45,239 nucleotides of DNA from NCBI RefSeq assembly GCF_002574545.1, contig NZ_NUGT01000077.1:1-45239 (forward strand). The letters run 5' to 3'. The stretch comes from Bacillus sp. AFS055030. Lineage in GTDB: Bacteria; Bacillota; Bacilli; Bacillales; Bacillaceae_G. Below the pieces are notes generated by a model. It was not told the DNA's origin. It was given only the letters and a program-made list of their open reading frames with translations, and ran no database searches. Each line of letters opens with the position of its first letter. Position 1 is the stretch's first letter. The position numbers were made by a program, and so were the translations under genes. Shown here one piece after another: positions 8,909 to 16,750 of the stretch.

Positions 8909-9331
8909 ATGGAGATTAAAGGAATCAATCATTTGTTATTTTCAGTATCTAATCTTGAAACAGCAATTAATTTTTATAGAAACGTATTTGATGCAACGCT
9001 CCTAGTAAAAGGCAGAACAACAGCCTATTTTGATTTAAATGGAATTTGGCTTGCTTTAAATGAAGAAAAGGATATTCCTAGAAATGAAATTCACCATTCA
9101 TATACTCATATGGCTTTTACGATAGACGAAGACTCCTTTGAAAAAATGTATGATAAATTAGTTCAACTTAAGGTGAATATATTAAATGGACGAGAAAGAG
9201 ATAAACGAGATAAAAATTCAATTTATTTTACTGATCCAGATGGACATAAATTCGAATTTCATAATGGTACCATGCGAGATCGAATTGAATATTATAAGCA
9301 AACAAAGCCCTATATGGATTTTTATAGTTAG
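8909..9331 (+). CDS. fosB: FosB metallothiol transferase (bacillithiol-dependent fosfomycin resistance)
   Basis: A 140-residue single-domain vicinal-oxygen-chelate enzyme that opens fosfomycin's epoxide with a thiol, normally bacillithiol, using a divalent metal. The metal ligands His8, His67 and Glu116 are in place, and [30 protein letters not shown] and [15 protein letters not shown] match chromosomal Bacillus FosB closely. The start has a GAGGGAG site. It faces away from the DinB gene and precedes a pirin-OsmC pair. An AT-rich hairpin that also looks like an MhqR box lies 20 bases after its stop. Confidence 0.95.
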   Translation: MEIKGINHLLFSVSNLETAINFYRNVFDATLLVKGRTTAYFDLNGIWLALNEEKDIPRNEIHHSYTHMAFTIDEDSFEKMYDKLVQLKVNILNGRERDKRDKNSIYFTDPDGHKFEFHNGTMRDRIEYYKQTKPYMDFYS

Positions 9332-9349
9332 TTGCAGGGTAGAAAGTTT

Positions 9350-9384
9350 TTATAAAAAATATCTTGAAATAGAGATATTTTTTG
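9350..9384 (+). promoter_or_regulatory. MhqR-like box 1 / AT-rich hairpin after fosB
   Basis: TATCTTGAAATAGAGATA (9360-9377) fits the MhqR operator of B. subtilis (tATCTcgaAtTCgAGATa, from memory) at both arms. It is extended by A and T runs into an 11-bp hairpin followed by T, so it could equally be a weak fosB terminator. Confidence 0.45.
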
Positions 9385-9474
9385 ATACAATATACTTAAG
9401 AGATCGGTAAAATGAATGATAAAAATATTAATTTACAGTTAAAATAATAAGATATCTAGATGAGGTATTCTTTG

Positions 9475-9497
9475 TATAATATCTCGAATTAAAGATA
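9475..9497 (+). promoter_or_regulatory. promoter -10 with MhqR-like box 2 upstream of pirin gene
   Basis: TATAAT (9475-9480) is followed by TATCTCGAATTAAAGATA (9480-9497), which matches the MhqR operator arms and its CGAATT centre. The box would cover the transcription start, an ideal position for a repressor. The -35 region is weak. Confidence 0.6.
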
Positions 9498-9518
9498 AAA
9501 TAAAAGGAGCGATATACT

Positions 9519-10214
9519 ATGTTCGAAAAAATCAATAGTAAACAATTAGGTCACGCTGATCACGGTTGGTTAAAAACAAATTACCATTTTTCATTTGCAA
9601 ATTATTATGATCCAAGTAATACGAACTTTGGCGTATTAAGAGTATTAAATGATGATTTAATTAAACCATACAGAGGGTTCGGTACTCATCCACATAGTGA
9701 TATGGAAATTATAACATATGTAATTAATGGGAAATTAACTCACGCTGATAGTATGGGAAATAAACATGAAATTGGACGTGGTGATGTACAGTACATGAGT
9801 GCAGGTACTGGTGTGTATCATAGTGAACATAATATGGGTAGGGATTTATTAAGATTAATTCAATTATGGATTATTCCTGATAAAGCAGGTCATACCCCAA
9901 ATTACGGTGATTTACTATCAGATTGGGAAAAAAGAGAAGGAAAATGGTATCATATGGTATCTCCAGTTGAAGGGAGTGCCCCAATTAAAATTCACCAAGA
10001 TGCAAATATTTACTCGCTTGCATTAAATGATAATGATGAAATTACTTTTGAAATGAACGAGGGTCGACAAGCGTATTTAGTCCTATTGGAAGGAAATGCG
10101 ATTGTGAATGGAGAACGATTGGAAGCTAGTGATGCTGCAAAAATAATTGAAGAAGATATTAAAATACAATCAAAAGATTTTTCACATTATTTAGTAGTAG
10201 AAATGAAAAAATAA
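9519..10214 (+). CDS. pirin-family protein (quercetinase-like bicupin)
   Basis: A 231-residue pirin of the E. coli YhhW type, an iron bicupin with quercetin 2,3-dioxygenase activity in characterised members. The metal ligands His57, His59, His101 and Glu103 fall at the same positions as in YhhW (motifs GTHPHSDMEI and GVYHSEHN). AAAGGAG precedes the ATG. The gene is followed 35 bases later by an OsmC gene, probably in one transcript. The upstream MhqR-like operator suggests induction by quinones or other electrophiles; this is inferred. The true substrate is unknown. Confidence 0.92.
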   Translation: MFEKINSKQLGHADHGWLKTNYHFSFANYYDPSNTNFGVLRVLNDDLIKPYRGFGTHPHSDMEIITYVINGKLTHADSMGNKHEIGRGDVQYMSAGTGVYHSEHNMGRDLLRLIQLWIIPDKAGHTPNYGDLLSDWEKREGKWYHMVSPVEGSAPIKIHQDANIYSLALNDNDEITFEMNEGRQAYLVLLEGNAIVNGERLEASDAAKIIEEDIKIQSKDFSHYLVVEMKK

Positions 10215-10249
10215 TAGATGAAATTATCTATTTATTGGAGGATTAAGGA

Positions 10250-10675
10250 ATGAAAACAAGTATTAAATGGGATGGCAAGTTAGCTTTTTCAGGAATTGCA
10301 CCATCTGGCCATGAGATAAAAATGGATACTGCCGAGTCTTTAGGTGGAGAGAATAGCGCACCCACGCCAGTTGAACTTTTATTAAATGCAGTCGCTGGAT
10401 GTACAGCGATTGATATCGTATTAATCCTTGAAAAAATGAGATTAAAACTAACCTCATTTGAAATTGAAGTAAATGGTGAACGAGCTGAGGAGCACCCTAA
10501 GCGATTTACTGACATTCATTTGCATTATATTTTAGGTGGAGAGTTAGATACAGAAAAAGTTCGAAAAGCGATTAAATTATCAAAGGATAAATATTGCTCA
10601 GTAGCTCATTCTTTAAACGCTAACATAACAGCAAGTTTCACTTTAAATGGATCAAAGGATGATGAAGTACTGTAA
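10250..10675 (+). CDS. OsmC/Ohr-family thiol peroxidase-like protein
   Basis: A 141-residue OsmC-fold protein. The two cysteines characteristic of hydroperoxide-reducing members are Cys51 in AVAGCTAIDIV and Cys116 in DKYCSVAHS. The family detoxifies organic hydroperoxides and related electrophiles. It has a TTGGAGGA ribosome site and follows the pirin gene closely, so the pair is likely co-transcribed from the promoter near 9475. It resembles the YhfA branch of OsmC more than Ohr proper. A terminator follows. Confidence 0.9.
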   Translation: MKTSIKWDGKLAFSGIAPSGHEIKMDTAESLGGENSAPTPVELLLNAVAGCTAIDIVLILEKMRLKLTSFEIEVNGERAEEHPKRFTDIHLHYILGGELDTEKVRKAIKLSKDKYCSVAHSLNANITASFTLNGSKDDEVL

Positions 10676-10682
10676 TTAAAAT

Positions 10683-10727
10683 AGCTGTCTCTTGAGGTGA
10701 AATTACTTTTTGAGGCAGCTTTTTTTA
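10683..10727 (+). terminator. terminator of pirin-OsmC transcript
   Basis: AGCTGTCTC and GAGGCAGCT form a stem with one G-T pair, followed by seven T. Confidence 0.85.
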
Positions 10728-10736
10728 TTGCAAATC

Positions 10737-10759
10737 AAAAAACCAGCACAATGCTGGTT
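10737..10759 (-). terminator. terminator of speD-speA/speE operon
   Basis: On the minus strand AACCAGCA and TGCTGGTT form a perfect hairpin followed by a T run, 8 bases after the stop codon. Confidence 0.85.
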
Positions 10760-10766
10760 TTATGAC

Positions 10767-13097
10767 TTACTCTTCATTATCTAATTGTTTTTTTACATAA
10801 GTAGGGAGCATAAAGCACCCAACATGTAGGTCTGTATTATAATATTTTGTTTCGATTCCTAACTTATTCCATTCATCGGCTTTAATGTCTTTAATTGGGT
10901 CGTATTTTTTTGAAGCAAAACCGAATAACCAATGTCCAGATGGATAAGTTGGCATATGGAATTGATAAACTCTTGAGATCGGAAAAGTTTCTTTAATTTT
11001 GGAATGAGCACGTTTCATTTCATGTGCGTAACTAGCGTAATATGGACTTTCATGCTGGTTAATTAATATACCTTCTTCACTTAATACTCGTTTGCAATTG
11101 TTATAAAAAGCAACTGTAAAAAGTCCTTCACCAGGTCCAATCGGATCAGTTGAATCTACCAAAATTAGATCGTAATAACCTTCATCAGCTTCTTGTACGA
11201 ACTTTAGTCCATCTTCAAAATATAATGTTAATCGATTATCTTGATCTAATTTAGAAGCTGTTAAAGGTAAGTATTGTTGGCATAGTCTAACTACTCGCTC
11301 ATCAATTTCTACCATATCAACAACTTCCACACCTGGATAACGTAGTACTTCACGAGCAGTACCACCATCACCCCCACCGATAATTAGCACTTTTTTTATG
11401 GTTGGATTAACAGCCATTGATACATGCGTTATCATATCGTGGTAGATAAACTCATCCTTTTCAGTCACCATCATATAACCATCAAGAGTAAAGAATGTTC
11501 CAAATGTTTCACTTCTAAAGAAATCGATTTGTTGAAACTCACTTTTTTCAGAATGAATATGTTCTTGAACCTTTATGGAAAACTTCGTATCTTCTTGGTG
11601 ATTCTCCGTATACCATAAATCCATTAAATTTTCCTCCAAACTTCGATCGACGACTTTTATTATATAAGGATCGTCATCATCGTTGATTGTGATCGTTCCT
11701 TCTTCTTTTAAATAAAGATAATGCTGAATCAATTCTGTAGAAATTAGTTCACCAGGTATACAAAGAGGGATACCAGGAGGGTAAATCATGATTGATTCAC
11801 CACTAATTAATCCACTAGCATCATGAATTGAAATAATACGTTTTGGATGATAGTACGCCTCTCTAGGAGTCATGACCATTTTAGGGTTTTTTAATGCAAC
11901 ACTTATATCTGTATCAAGTTTTGGAAGTTTACCGTAATATCGGTCACTAATATCTCTTAAGGCATCAATTAATGTTTGAATGGTCTGTTCATTATCACCT
12001 AGCGAGATAATTGCTAAAATGACATTCGGTTCGGCAAGTTCGATTTGAATTTTATATTCTTCTGCAAGCATGTCGTATACTTTAAAACCAGACATTCCTA
12101 ATTCTGAAACTTTAACAACGAGTTTTAACTCATCGTAATCGAATACCCCAACTCCATTTTGATATGAATCTCGCGTAATACATTTTAATCCTTTTATGGA
12201 ATTAATTTCTTTTTTAGCTTTTCTCGTTAAATTGAGTAATTTTTCGAATCGCTCATGTCCTTCTAAAACTAATTTCTTTCTTGCAACATCAATAGAACAC
12301 ATAAGTAAATAGGAAGCAGATGTTGTTTGAAATAAATTAATGGTAGATCGGACCCTATTTTTAGTAATGATCCCATCATTATGTAGTAGAACGGATGCTT
12401 GTGTTAAGGCACCACCAGTTTTATGCAAACTAAGGGTAACAAGGTCAGCACCAAGAAGGGCAGCATTAGTTGGTAAATCAGGGTGAAACGAAAAGTGAGC
12501 ACCATGGGCTTGGTCTACTAAAACAGGAATCCCCCTAGAATGACCGATGTCGATAATTTGTTTTAAATCTGAAGTTGCTCCAAAATAAGTTGGATTTATA
12601 ATAAGGATGGCTTTAACATCCGAATTTAAATCTAGGGCATGGAGAACAGATTTTACTGAAACGCCATTTACAATTCCATACTCATAATCGATTTCTGGTT
12701 CGATAAATACTGGTTTAGCACCCGCTAAGATTAATGCATTGATTGCGGATTTATGTACATTCCTTGGCAGGAGAATTTTATCTCCTTGTTCAAGTGCGCT
12801 CATAATCATATATTGAACACCAGAAGTCGAACCATTTACTAACATATAAGCGTTATCTGAATGAAAGGCATCGGCTAATAAAGTTTCGGCTTCTTGGATG
12901 ACACCAGTTGGATGCGATAAGTTATCAACACGCTTTGAAGAATTGACATCCATTTTAAGAGCCATATCACTCCAAAGCTCTCTTAATTCCTCGAGTGAAT
13001 TACCTCTTTTATGCCCGGGAACATCAAAGCTTGTAATATCTTCCTTAGCATAACGGACTAATTCAGTTAAAAGCGGTGTTTTACTATGATCCATCAT
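10767..13097 (-). CDS. speA-speE: arginine decarboxylase-spermidine synthase fusion (SpeA-SpeE)
   Basis: A 776-residue single frame joining two polyamine enzymes. Residues 1 to about 486 are an aspartate-aminotransferase-fold PLP decarboxylase of the B. subtilis SpeA/YaaO type: FDVPGHKRG at 24-32, VDQAHGAH at 194-201, PLP lysine K226 in SLHKT, and the usual C-terminal [11 protein letters not shown]. Residues 492-776 are a complete spermidine synthase: LWYTE start, SAM-binding GGGDGG at 574-579, catalytic Asp648 in VDSTDPIGP and TYPSG at 717-721. The junction codes for SLEENL and is itself a ribosome site plus ATG. The first ATG overlaps the speD stop by 4 bases. Lysine or ornithine specificity of the first domain is not excluded. 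A sequencing error at a lost stop codon must be considered. Confidence 0.93.
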   Translation of the reverse strand: MMDHSKTPLLTELVRYAKEDITSFDVPGHKRGNSLEELRELWSDMALKMDVNSSKRVDNLSHPTGVIQEAETLLADAFHSDNAYMLVNGSTSGVQYMIMSALEQGDKILLPRNVHKSAINALILAGAKPVFIEPEIDYEYGIVNGVSVKSVLHALDLNSDVKAILIINPTYFGATSDLKQIIDIGHSRGIPVLVDQAHGAHFSFHPDLPTNAALLGADLVTLSLHKTGGALTQASVLLHNDGIITKNRVRSTINLFQTTSASYLLMCSIDVARKKLVLEGHERFEKLLNLTRKAKKEINSIKGLKCITRDSYQNGVGVFDYDELKLVVKVSELGMSGFKVYDMLAEEYKIQIELAEPNVILAIISLGDNEQTIQTLIDALRDISDRYYGKLPKLDTDISVALKNPKMVMTPREAYYHPKRIISIHDASGLISGESIMIYPPGIPLCIPGELISTELIQHYLYLKEEGTITINDDDDPYIIKVVDRSLEENLMDLWYTENHQEDTKFSIKVQEHIHSEKSEFQQIDFFRSETFGTFFTLDGYMMVTEKDEFIYHDMITHVSMAVNPTIKKVLIIGGGDGGTAREVLRYPGVEVVDMVEIDERVVRLCQQYLPLTASKLDQDNRLTLYFEDGLKFVQEADEGYYDLILVDSTDPIGPGEGLFTVAFYNNCKRVLSEEGILINQHESPYYASYAHEMKRAHSKIKETFPISRVYQFHMPTYPSGHWLFGFASKKYDPIKDIKADEWNKLGIETKYYNTDLHVGCFMLPTYVKKQLDNEE
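11622..11637 (-). promoter_or_regulatory. internal ribosome-binding site and ATG at the SpeE domain start
   Basis: On the minus strand GGAGGA (11637-11632) lies 7 bases before an ATG (11624) that encodes Met492, exactly where free SpeE proteins begin. This could allow separate synthesis of the spermidine synthase. Confidence 0.75.
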
Positions 13098-13930
13098 CCA
13101 TCAATATCCTCCGCATCAGGACCATTCCATAAATTTTTACCGTAAAAGATTTCATCCATCTCATACTTCACTTTTTCTTCTATTTGTGAAATTTCATCCG
13201 CGTCTAATTTATCTTTTGTGTAGCCAAAAAGATAATTATCTAAATTAAATTGTTTCAACTTACATTTCGTATGAAAAATATTTTCTTGAAACACATTCAC
13301 ATCAATCATTTGATACATATCCTTTATTTTTTGAGGAATGTAATTTTGAATTGAGTTTATATCATGATCAATAAATAATTTATAACCACTAACATCACGA
13401 GTAAATCCGCGAACACGATAATCAATTGTCATTATATCGGCATCAAATTGATGAATTAAATAATTTAAAGCTTTTAAAGGAGAAATTTCTCCACAAGTAG
13501 ATACGTCGATGTCTGCTCTGAACGTACTAATTCCATCATCCGGATGATATTCTGGGTAAGTATGGACAGTAATATGACTTTTATCTAATGCTGCAACTAC
13601 TAGTTCCGGTAATGGACCAGGTGATTCGGAAAAAGTTTCAGATGAAGGGTTATCAACCGGACCTTCTGAAACGAGAATTGTAACGCTTGCTCCTTGAGGA
13701 TCGTAATCTTGTTTTGCAATATTTAAAATGTGAGCTCCAATGATATGTGTAACCTCGGTTAAAATTTTTGTTAAACGATCAGCATTATATTGTTCATCGA
13801 TGTACTGAATATAAGCTTCACGTTCTTCTTTCGTTTTTGTAAAGCAAATATCATACATATTAAAACTTAAAGATTTCGTTAAGTTATTAAAACCATAGAG
13901 TTGAAAATTATTTGACGATGAAATATTCAT
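13094..13930 (-). CDS. speD: S-adenosylmethionine decarboxylase proenzyme, class 1A (E. coli type)
   Basis: Pyruvoyl enzyme that decarboxylates SAM to the aminopropyl donor for spermidine. The 278-residue proenzyme has the self-cleavage site LDK-SHI at Lys117/Ser118, HTYPE at 123-127 and Cys146 in [17 protein letters not shown]. This matches the long E. coli-type enzyme, unlike the short class 1B form of B. subtilis. The ATG follows TAGGAGGACATTAG. It is the first gene of a two-gene operon and overlaps the SpeA-SpeE start by 4 bases, so translation is probably coupled. No agmatinase gene is present nearby. Confidence 0.96.
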   Translation of the reverse strand: MNISSSNNFQLYGFNNLTKSLSFNMYDICFTKTKEEREAYIQYIDEQYNADRLTKILTEVTHIIGAHILNIAKQDYDPQGASVTILVSEGPVDNPSSETFSESPGPLPELVVAALDKSHITVHTYPEYHPDDGISTFRADIDVSTCGEISPLKALNYLIHQFDADIMTIDYRVRGFTRDVSGYKLFIDHDINSIQNYIPQKIKDMYQMIDVNVFQENIFHTKCKLKQFNLDNYLFGYTKDKLDADEISQIEEKVKYEMDEIFYGKNLWNGPDAEDIDG

Positions 13931-13970
13931 CTAATGTCCTCCTAATTTTACAAAGTAAAAAAGTACGTAC

Positions 13971-14002
13971 GAAAAAGTAAAAGCGACCGTACAATAGTCG
14001 CT
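13971..14002 (-). terminator. hairpin with T tract in the speD leader
   Basis: On the minus strand AGCGAC and GTCGCT form a hairpin with a 9-base loop, followed by TTTTACTTTTT. It could terminate transcripts from the PAP2 gene or act as an attenuator before speD. Confidence 0.5.
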
Positions 14003-14146
14003 AGTGTAACTACTCAATATATATTGTTTGTTTTTGAATTATGCATTATTCACATAAGTTGATGAATGAGGAATTACTGATTGATAATGTTTTTTTTATA
14101 TTGTTTTAAATGTTCAGAAGAAACAAATCGTTAAACCTTCTCCTCC

Positions 14147-14680
14147 TTACAAATGATAGATAAAAAATTTTGAAAAAAATGTAGTAAATATACCAAGTAA
14201 AATTCCGAAAAACACATCTGTTGGATAATGCAAGCCAAGATATATTCGAGAGAAAGAAACAAACAAAACTAAAGGAAGTAAAATAAATGTTGTAAATGGT
14301 ATATAAATGATAATAGGAAGTGCGACAGAAATAATTGCCGTTGTATGACCTGAAGGGAAGGAGTGATCTTTTAAAGGATTTTTTAGCACAAAAGTACCTT
14401 CTAGTCTAAGATAAGGTCTTTTACGTGGATAAAAACGTTTAAGAAAATGAACAGGAATATGGCTAAGGCAAAGGGTACAGCAACATAAGATTGATGCTTC
14501 ATGCAATTCACCTTTGGAATATAGTAATAAAATAAAAGCTGATGCAATTGTAAAAGTAGCACCACCAAGATGGGTAATCGTACGAAAGAAAAAATTTAAG
14601 TAACGCCTATGGAATAATGAATTGACACGATAAAACAGTTGGCATTCATATGTGTGTATCTTTTGAAGAATTGCGCTCAT
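14147..14680 (-). CDS. PAP2-family membrane phosphatase
   Basis: A 177-residue polytopic membrane protein with the complete acid-phosphatase signature: KRFYPRKRP (81-89, the KX6RP motif), PSGH at 109-112, and SRIYLGLHYPTD at 144-155 with catalytic His112 and His151. Such proteins dephosphorylate lipid phosphates such as undecaprenyl pyrophosphate or phosphatidylglycerophosphate on the outer membrane face; the substrate here is unknown. GGAGG lies 7 bases before the ATG. Oddly, the stop codon is followed by a strong Shine-Dalgarno sequence with no evident gene behind it. Confidence 0.92.
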   Translation of the reverse strand: MSAILQKIHTYECQLFYRVNSLFHRRYLNFFFRTITHLGGATFTIASAFILLLYSKGELHEASILCCCTLCLSHIPVHFLKRFYPRKRPYLRLEGTFVLKNPLKDHSFPSGHTTAIISVALPIIIYIPFTTFILLPLVLFVSFSRIYLGLHYPTDVFFGILLGIFTTFFSKFFIYHL

Positions 14681-14848
14681 TTTTCATCCTCCATTTTGGT
14701 GATATTTGTAATTTCATTATAAAAAGGGTTTATGAATTTAAATAGAAGCTTATGTAAATGAATAATTTAGATATGTAAATTTTAATTAAACGAATCGGAA
14801 TGATGAAGATTAAGGTATTAGTACAATCAGTTCTATACAAAGTGCAAT

Positions 14849-14877
14849 AAAAAAAGAGAAGGCTCGGATTCCTTCTC
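14849..14877 (-). terminator. terminator of ytoA
   Basis: GAGAAGG and CCTTCTC form a perfect stem, followed on the minus strand by TTTTTTT. Confidence 0.85.
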
Positions 14878-14899
14878 AGTTTCAAACAAAGCTAAAAAT

Positions 14900-15427
14900 T
14901 TATTTAGACAGATTTTCTTCTTCTACTTTTTTATAGTATTGTCCTTTTTCGACATATTCTCTACGAATTCGATCCATATCAGCGATGTCTTCCTCTGTTA
15001 ATTCACGTACTACTTTAGCAGGCCTACCAAAAGCTAATGTGTTAGGAGGTATTACTTTTCCGCCTGGAACTAAGCTGCCTGCACCAATCATTGCACCTTC
15101 ACCAATTACTGCACCGTCTAAAACGATCGAACCCATGCCAACTAATGCATTCTTTTTAACTGTACAACTATGTAAAATAACACTATGTCCAATTGTTACG
15201 CCATCTTCTAAAATTAGAGGGCATTTTGGACTTTGATGAAGAACAGATAAATCTTGAACATTTACATCATTTCCAATGATTGTATCATTAACATCGCCAC
15301 GAATGACTGCACCAAAAAACACACTACTATTTGCTCCAATTGTGACAGAACCAGTAACAGTTGCAGTTGAAGCGATAAAAGCTGATGGTTCGATTTTGGG
15401 TTGTTTCCCTTTGTATGGTAATATCAT
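14900..15427 (-). CDS. ytoA: gamma-carbonic anhydrase-like hexapeptide-repeat protein
   Basis: A 175-residue left-handed beta-helix protein. Hexapeptide repeats run from about residue 17 to 150 (TATVTGSVTIGANSSVFFGA and onwards), with metal-binding histidines in LHQS, GHSVILHSC-type positions as in gamma-class carbonic anhydrases. It matches B. subtilis YtoA in its MILPYKGKQP start and general length. Whether it hydrates CO2 is unknown; many relatives are inactive until reduced or metal loaded. No strong ribosome site is visible before the ATG. It diverges from ytpB, an arrangement expected in this region of Bacillus chromosomes. Confidence 0.9.
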   Translation of the reverse strand: MILPYKGKQPKIEPSAFIASTATVTGSVTIGANSSVFFGAVIRGDVNDTIIGNDVNVQDLSVLHQSPKCPLILEDGVTIGHSVILHSCTVKKNALVGMGSIVLDGAVIGEGAMIGAGSLVPGGKVIPPNTLAFGRPAKVVRELTEEDIADMDRIRREYVEKGQYYKKVEEENLSK

Positions 15428-15584
15428 ACTATACCGTTGCCAAGTATATAAAAATGGTGATTGTTTAGCTAAAATTGTCTATACAACAAGGCAACATAGT
15501 TCACCTCCATAATATTTACTTCAATATGAGTATAACTTATTTTAACAATATGGTAATTAATGAAAAATAGGGAGGAGTGAAAAA

Positions 15585-16679
15585 ATGTCACTACCTAAAA
15601 ATCCGATACAATTAATGCCGAAAGTTTATAAAGCTGTTTTTCCTTTAGTGCATCAGGAATTAGACTATTGGAGAAATTTTGCAACGACAATCCCAGATCC
15701 AGAACTTAGAAAACAAGCATTAATGAGTATTGATACAAAAACATTCCATTGTGAAGGTGGTGCAATTTTAGCATTACTTTCTGAAAAAAATTTAAAACCA
15801 GTAATAGAGTTTATCGTTGCATATCAAACAATTAGTGATTACTTAGATAATTTATGCGATCGTAGTACTTCGCTTGATCCAGTTGATTTTGAAGCACTAC
15901 ATGAGTCAATGATTGATGCAGTAAAATGTCAAAAATCAGACCAAATGTATTATCGCTTCCGTGAAGAACAAGATGATGGTGGATATTTACGTGCACTAGT
16001 TTCAAAGTGTCATAGTAGTTTAAATCAATCAAAGCATTATGAGGGAATTAAAGAGTACTTAGTTCAGCTTGCTGATTATTATTGTAAGTTACAAATACAT
16101 AAGCATGTAAAAAAAGAAGAGCGAGTTCCTAGATTAACAAATTGGTTTGAAAAATATCAACCAGAGCTTTCTGATTTAGAATGGTATGAATTCTCTGCAT
16201 GCGCAGGTTCAACTCTTGGGATTTTTTGTTTAGTTTCTTATTCATTTAACGAAGAAATTTCTGAAAATTTATTTCAACAAGTATATAAGAGTTATTTCCC
16301 ATATGTACAAGGACTTCATATACTACTAGATTATGTAATAGATCAAAAGGAAGACGAAGAAGGCGGGGATTTAAATTTCTGCAGTTATTACCCTTCAAAA
16401 GATGTTATGTTAAATAGGATTAAGTATTTTTCAGCTAAAAGTGATCAGGCCTTAAAAGATTTAAAAGACTATCGCTTTCATCGAATGATCTGTCAAGGAT
16501 TGCTAGGCATTTACTTGGCCGATAAAAAAATGGCAGGACCAGACGAGATGAAAAAAATCAGAAGAGGGATAGTTAAGAACGGTGGCTTAACATCATTCTT
16601 TTTTTACGGAAATGCTAAGTTATACTTTAAATTAAAAGAGTTAAAGGCGAGCAATAGAAGAGTGAAGGAATCAGTTTAA
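15585..16679 (+). CDS. ytpB: tetraprenyl-beta-curcumene synthase
   Basis: A 364-residue DUF2600 protein, the terpene cyclase that turns heptaprenyl diphosphate into tetraprenyl-beta-curcumene, a precursor of C35 sesquarterpenes in Bacillus. The aspartate-rich motif DYLDNLCD is at 85-92 with HCEGGAIL before it, and a second acidic region DYVIDQKEDEEGGDLN lies near residue 250. GGGAGGAG precedes the ATG. It acts on a membrane-derived prenyl diphosphate, so a peripheral membrane site is likely. It is monocistronic and ends in a convergent terminator. In B. subtilis ytpA is its neighbour; that gene is not seen here. Confidence 0.95.
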   Translation: MSLPKNPIQLMPKVYKAVFPLVHQELDYWRNFATTIPDPELRKQALMSIDTKTFHCEGGAILALLSEKNLKPVIEFIVAYQTISDYLDNLCDRSTSLDPVDFEALHESMIDAVKCQKSDQMYYRFREEQDDGGYLRALVSKCHSSLNQSKHYEGIKEYLVQLADYYCKLQIHKHVKKEERVPRLTNWFEKYQPELSDLEWYEFSACAGSTLGIFCLVSYSFNEEISENLFQQVYKSYFPYVQGLHILLDYVIDQKEDEEGGDLNFCSYYPSKDVMLNRIKYFSAKSDQALKDLKDYRFHRMICQGLLGIYLADKKMAGPDEMKKIRRGIVKNGGLTSFFFYGNAKLYFKLKELKASNRRVKESV

Positions 16680-16708
16680 AAAAGAATATGTAGGTAATCA
16701 CGAAAAAA

Positions 16709-16746
16709 AGGGATGCCCCAAGAAGTTTATACTTTTTGGGACATCC
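16709..16746. terminator. bidirectional terminator ytpB / antiporter
   Basis: GGGATGCCCCAAGAAG pairs imperfectly with CTTTTTGGGACATCC across a short loop; A/T tracts flank both sides. Confidence 0.85.
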
Positions 16747-16750
16747 TCTT

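Noticed and set aside
9186-9410. 74-codon frame overlapping the end of fosB
   Set aside because: It is a shifted-frame shadow of fosB, has no ribosome site and runs through the MhqR-like hairpin.
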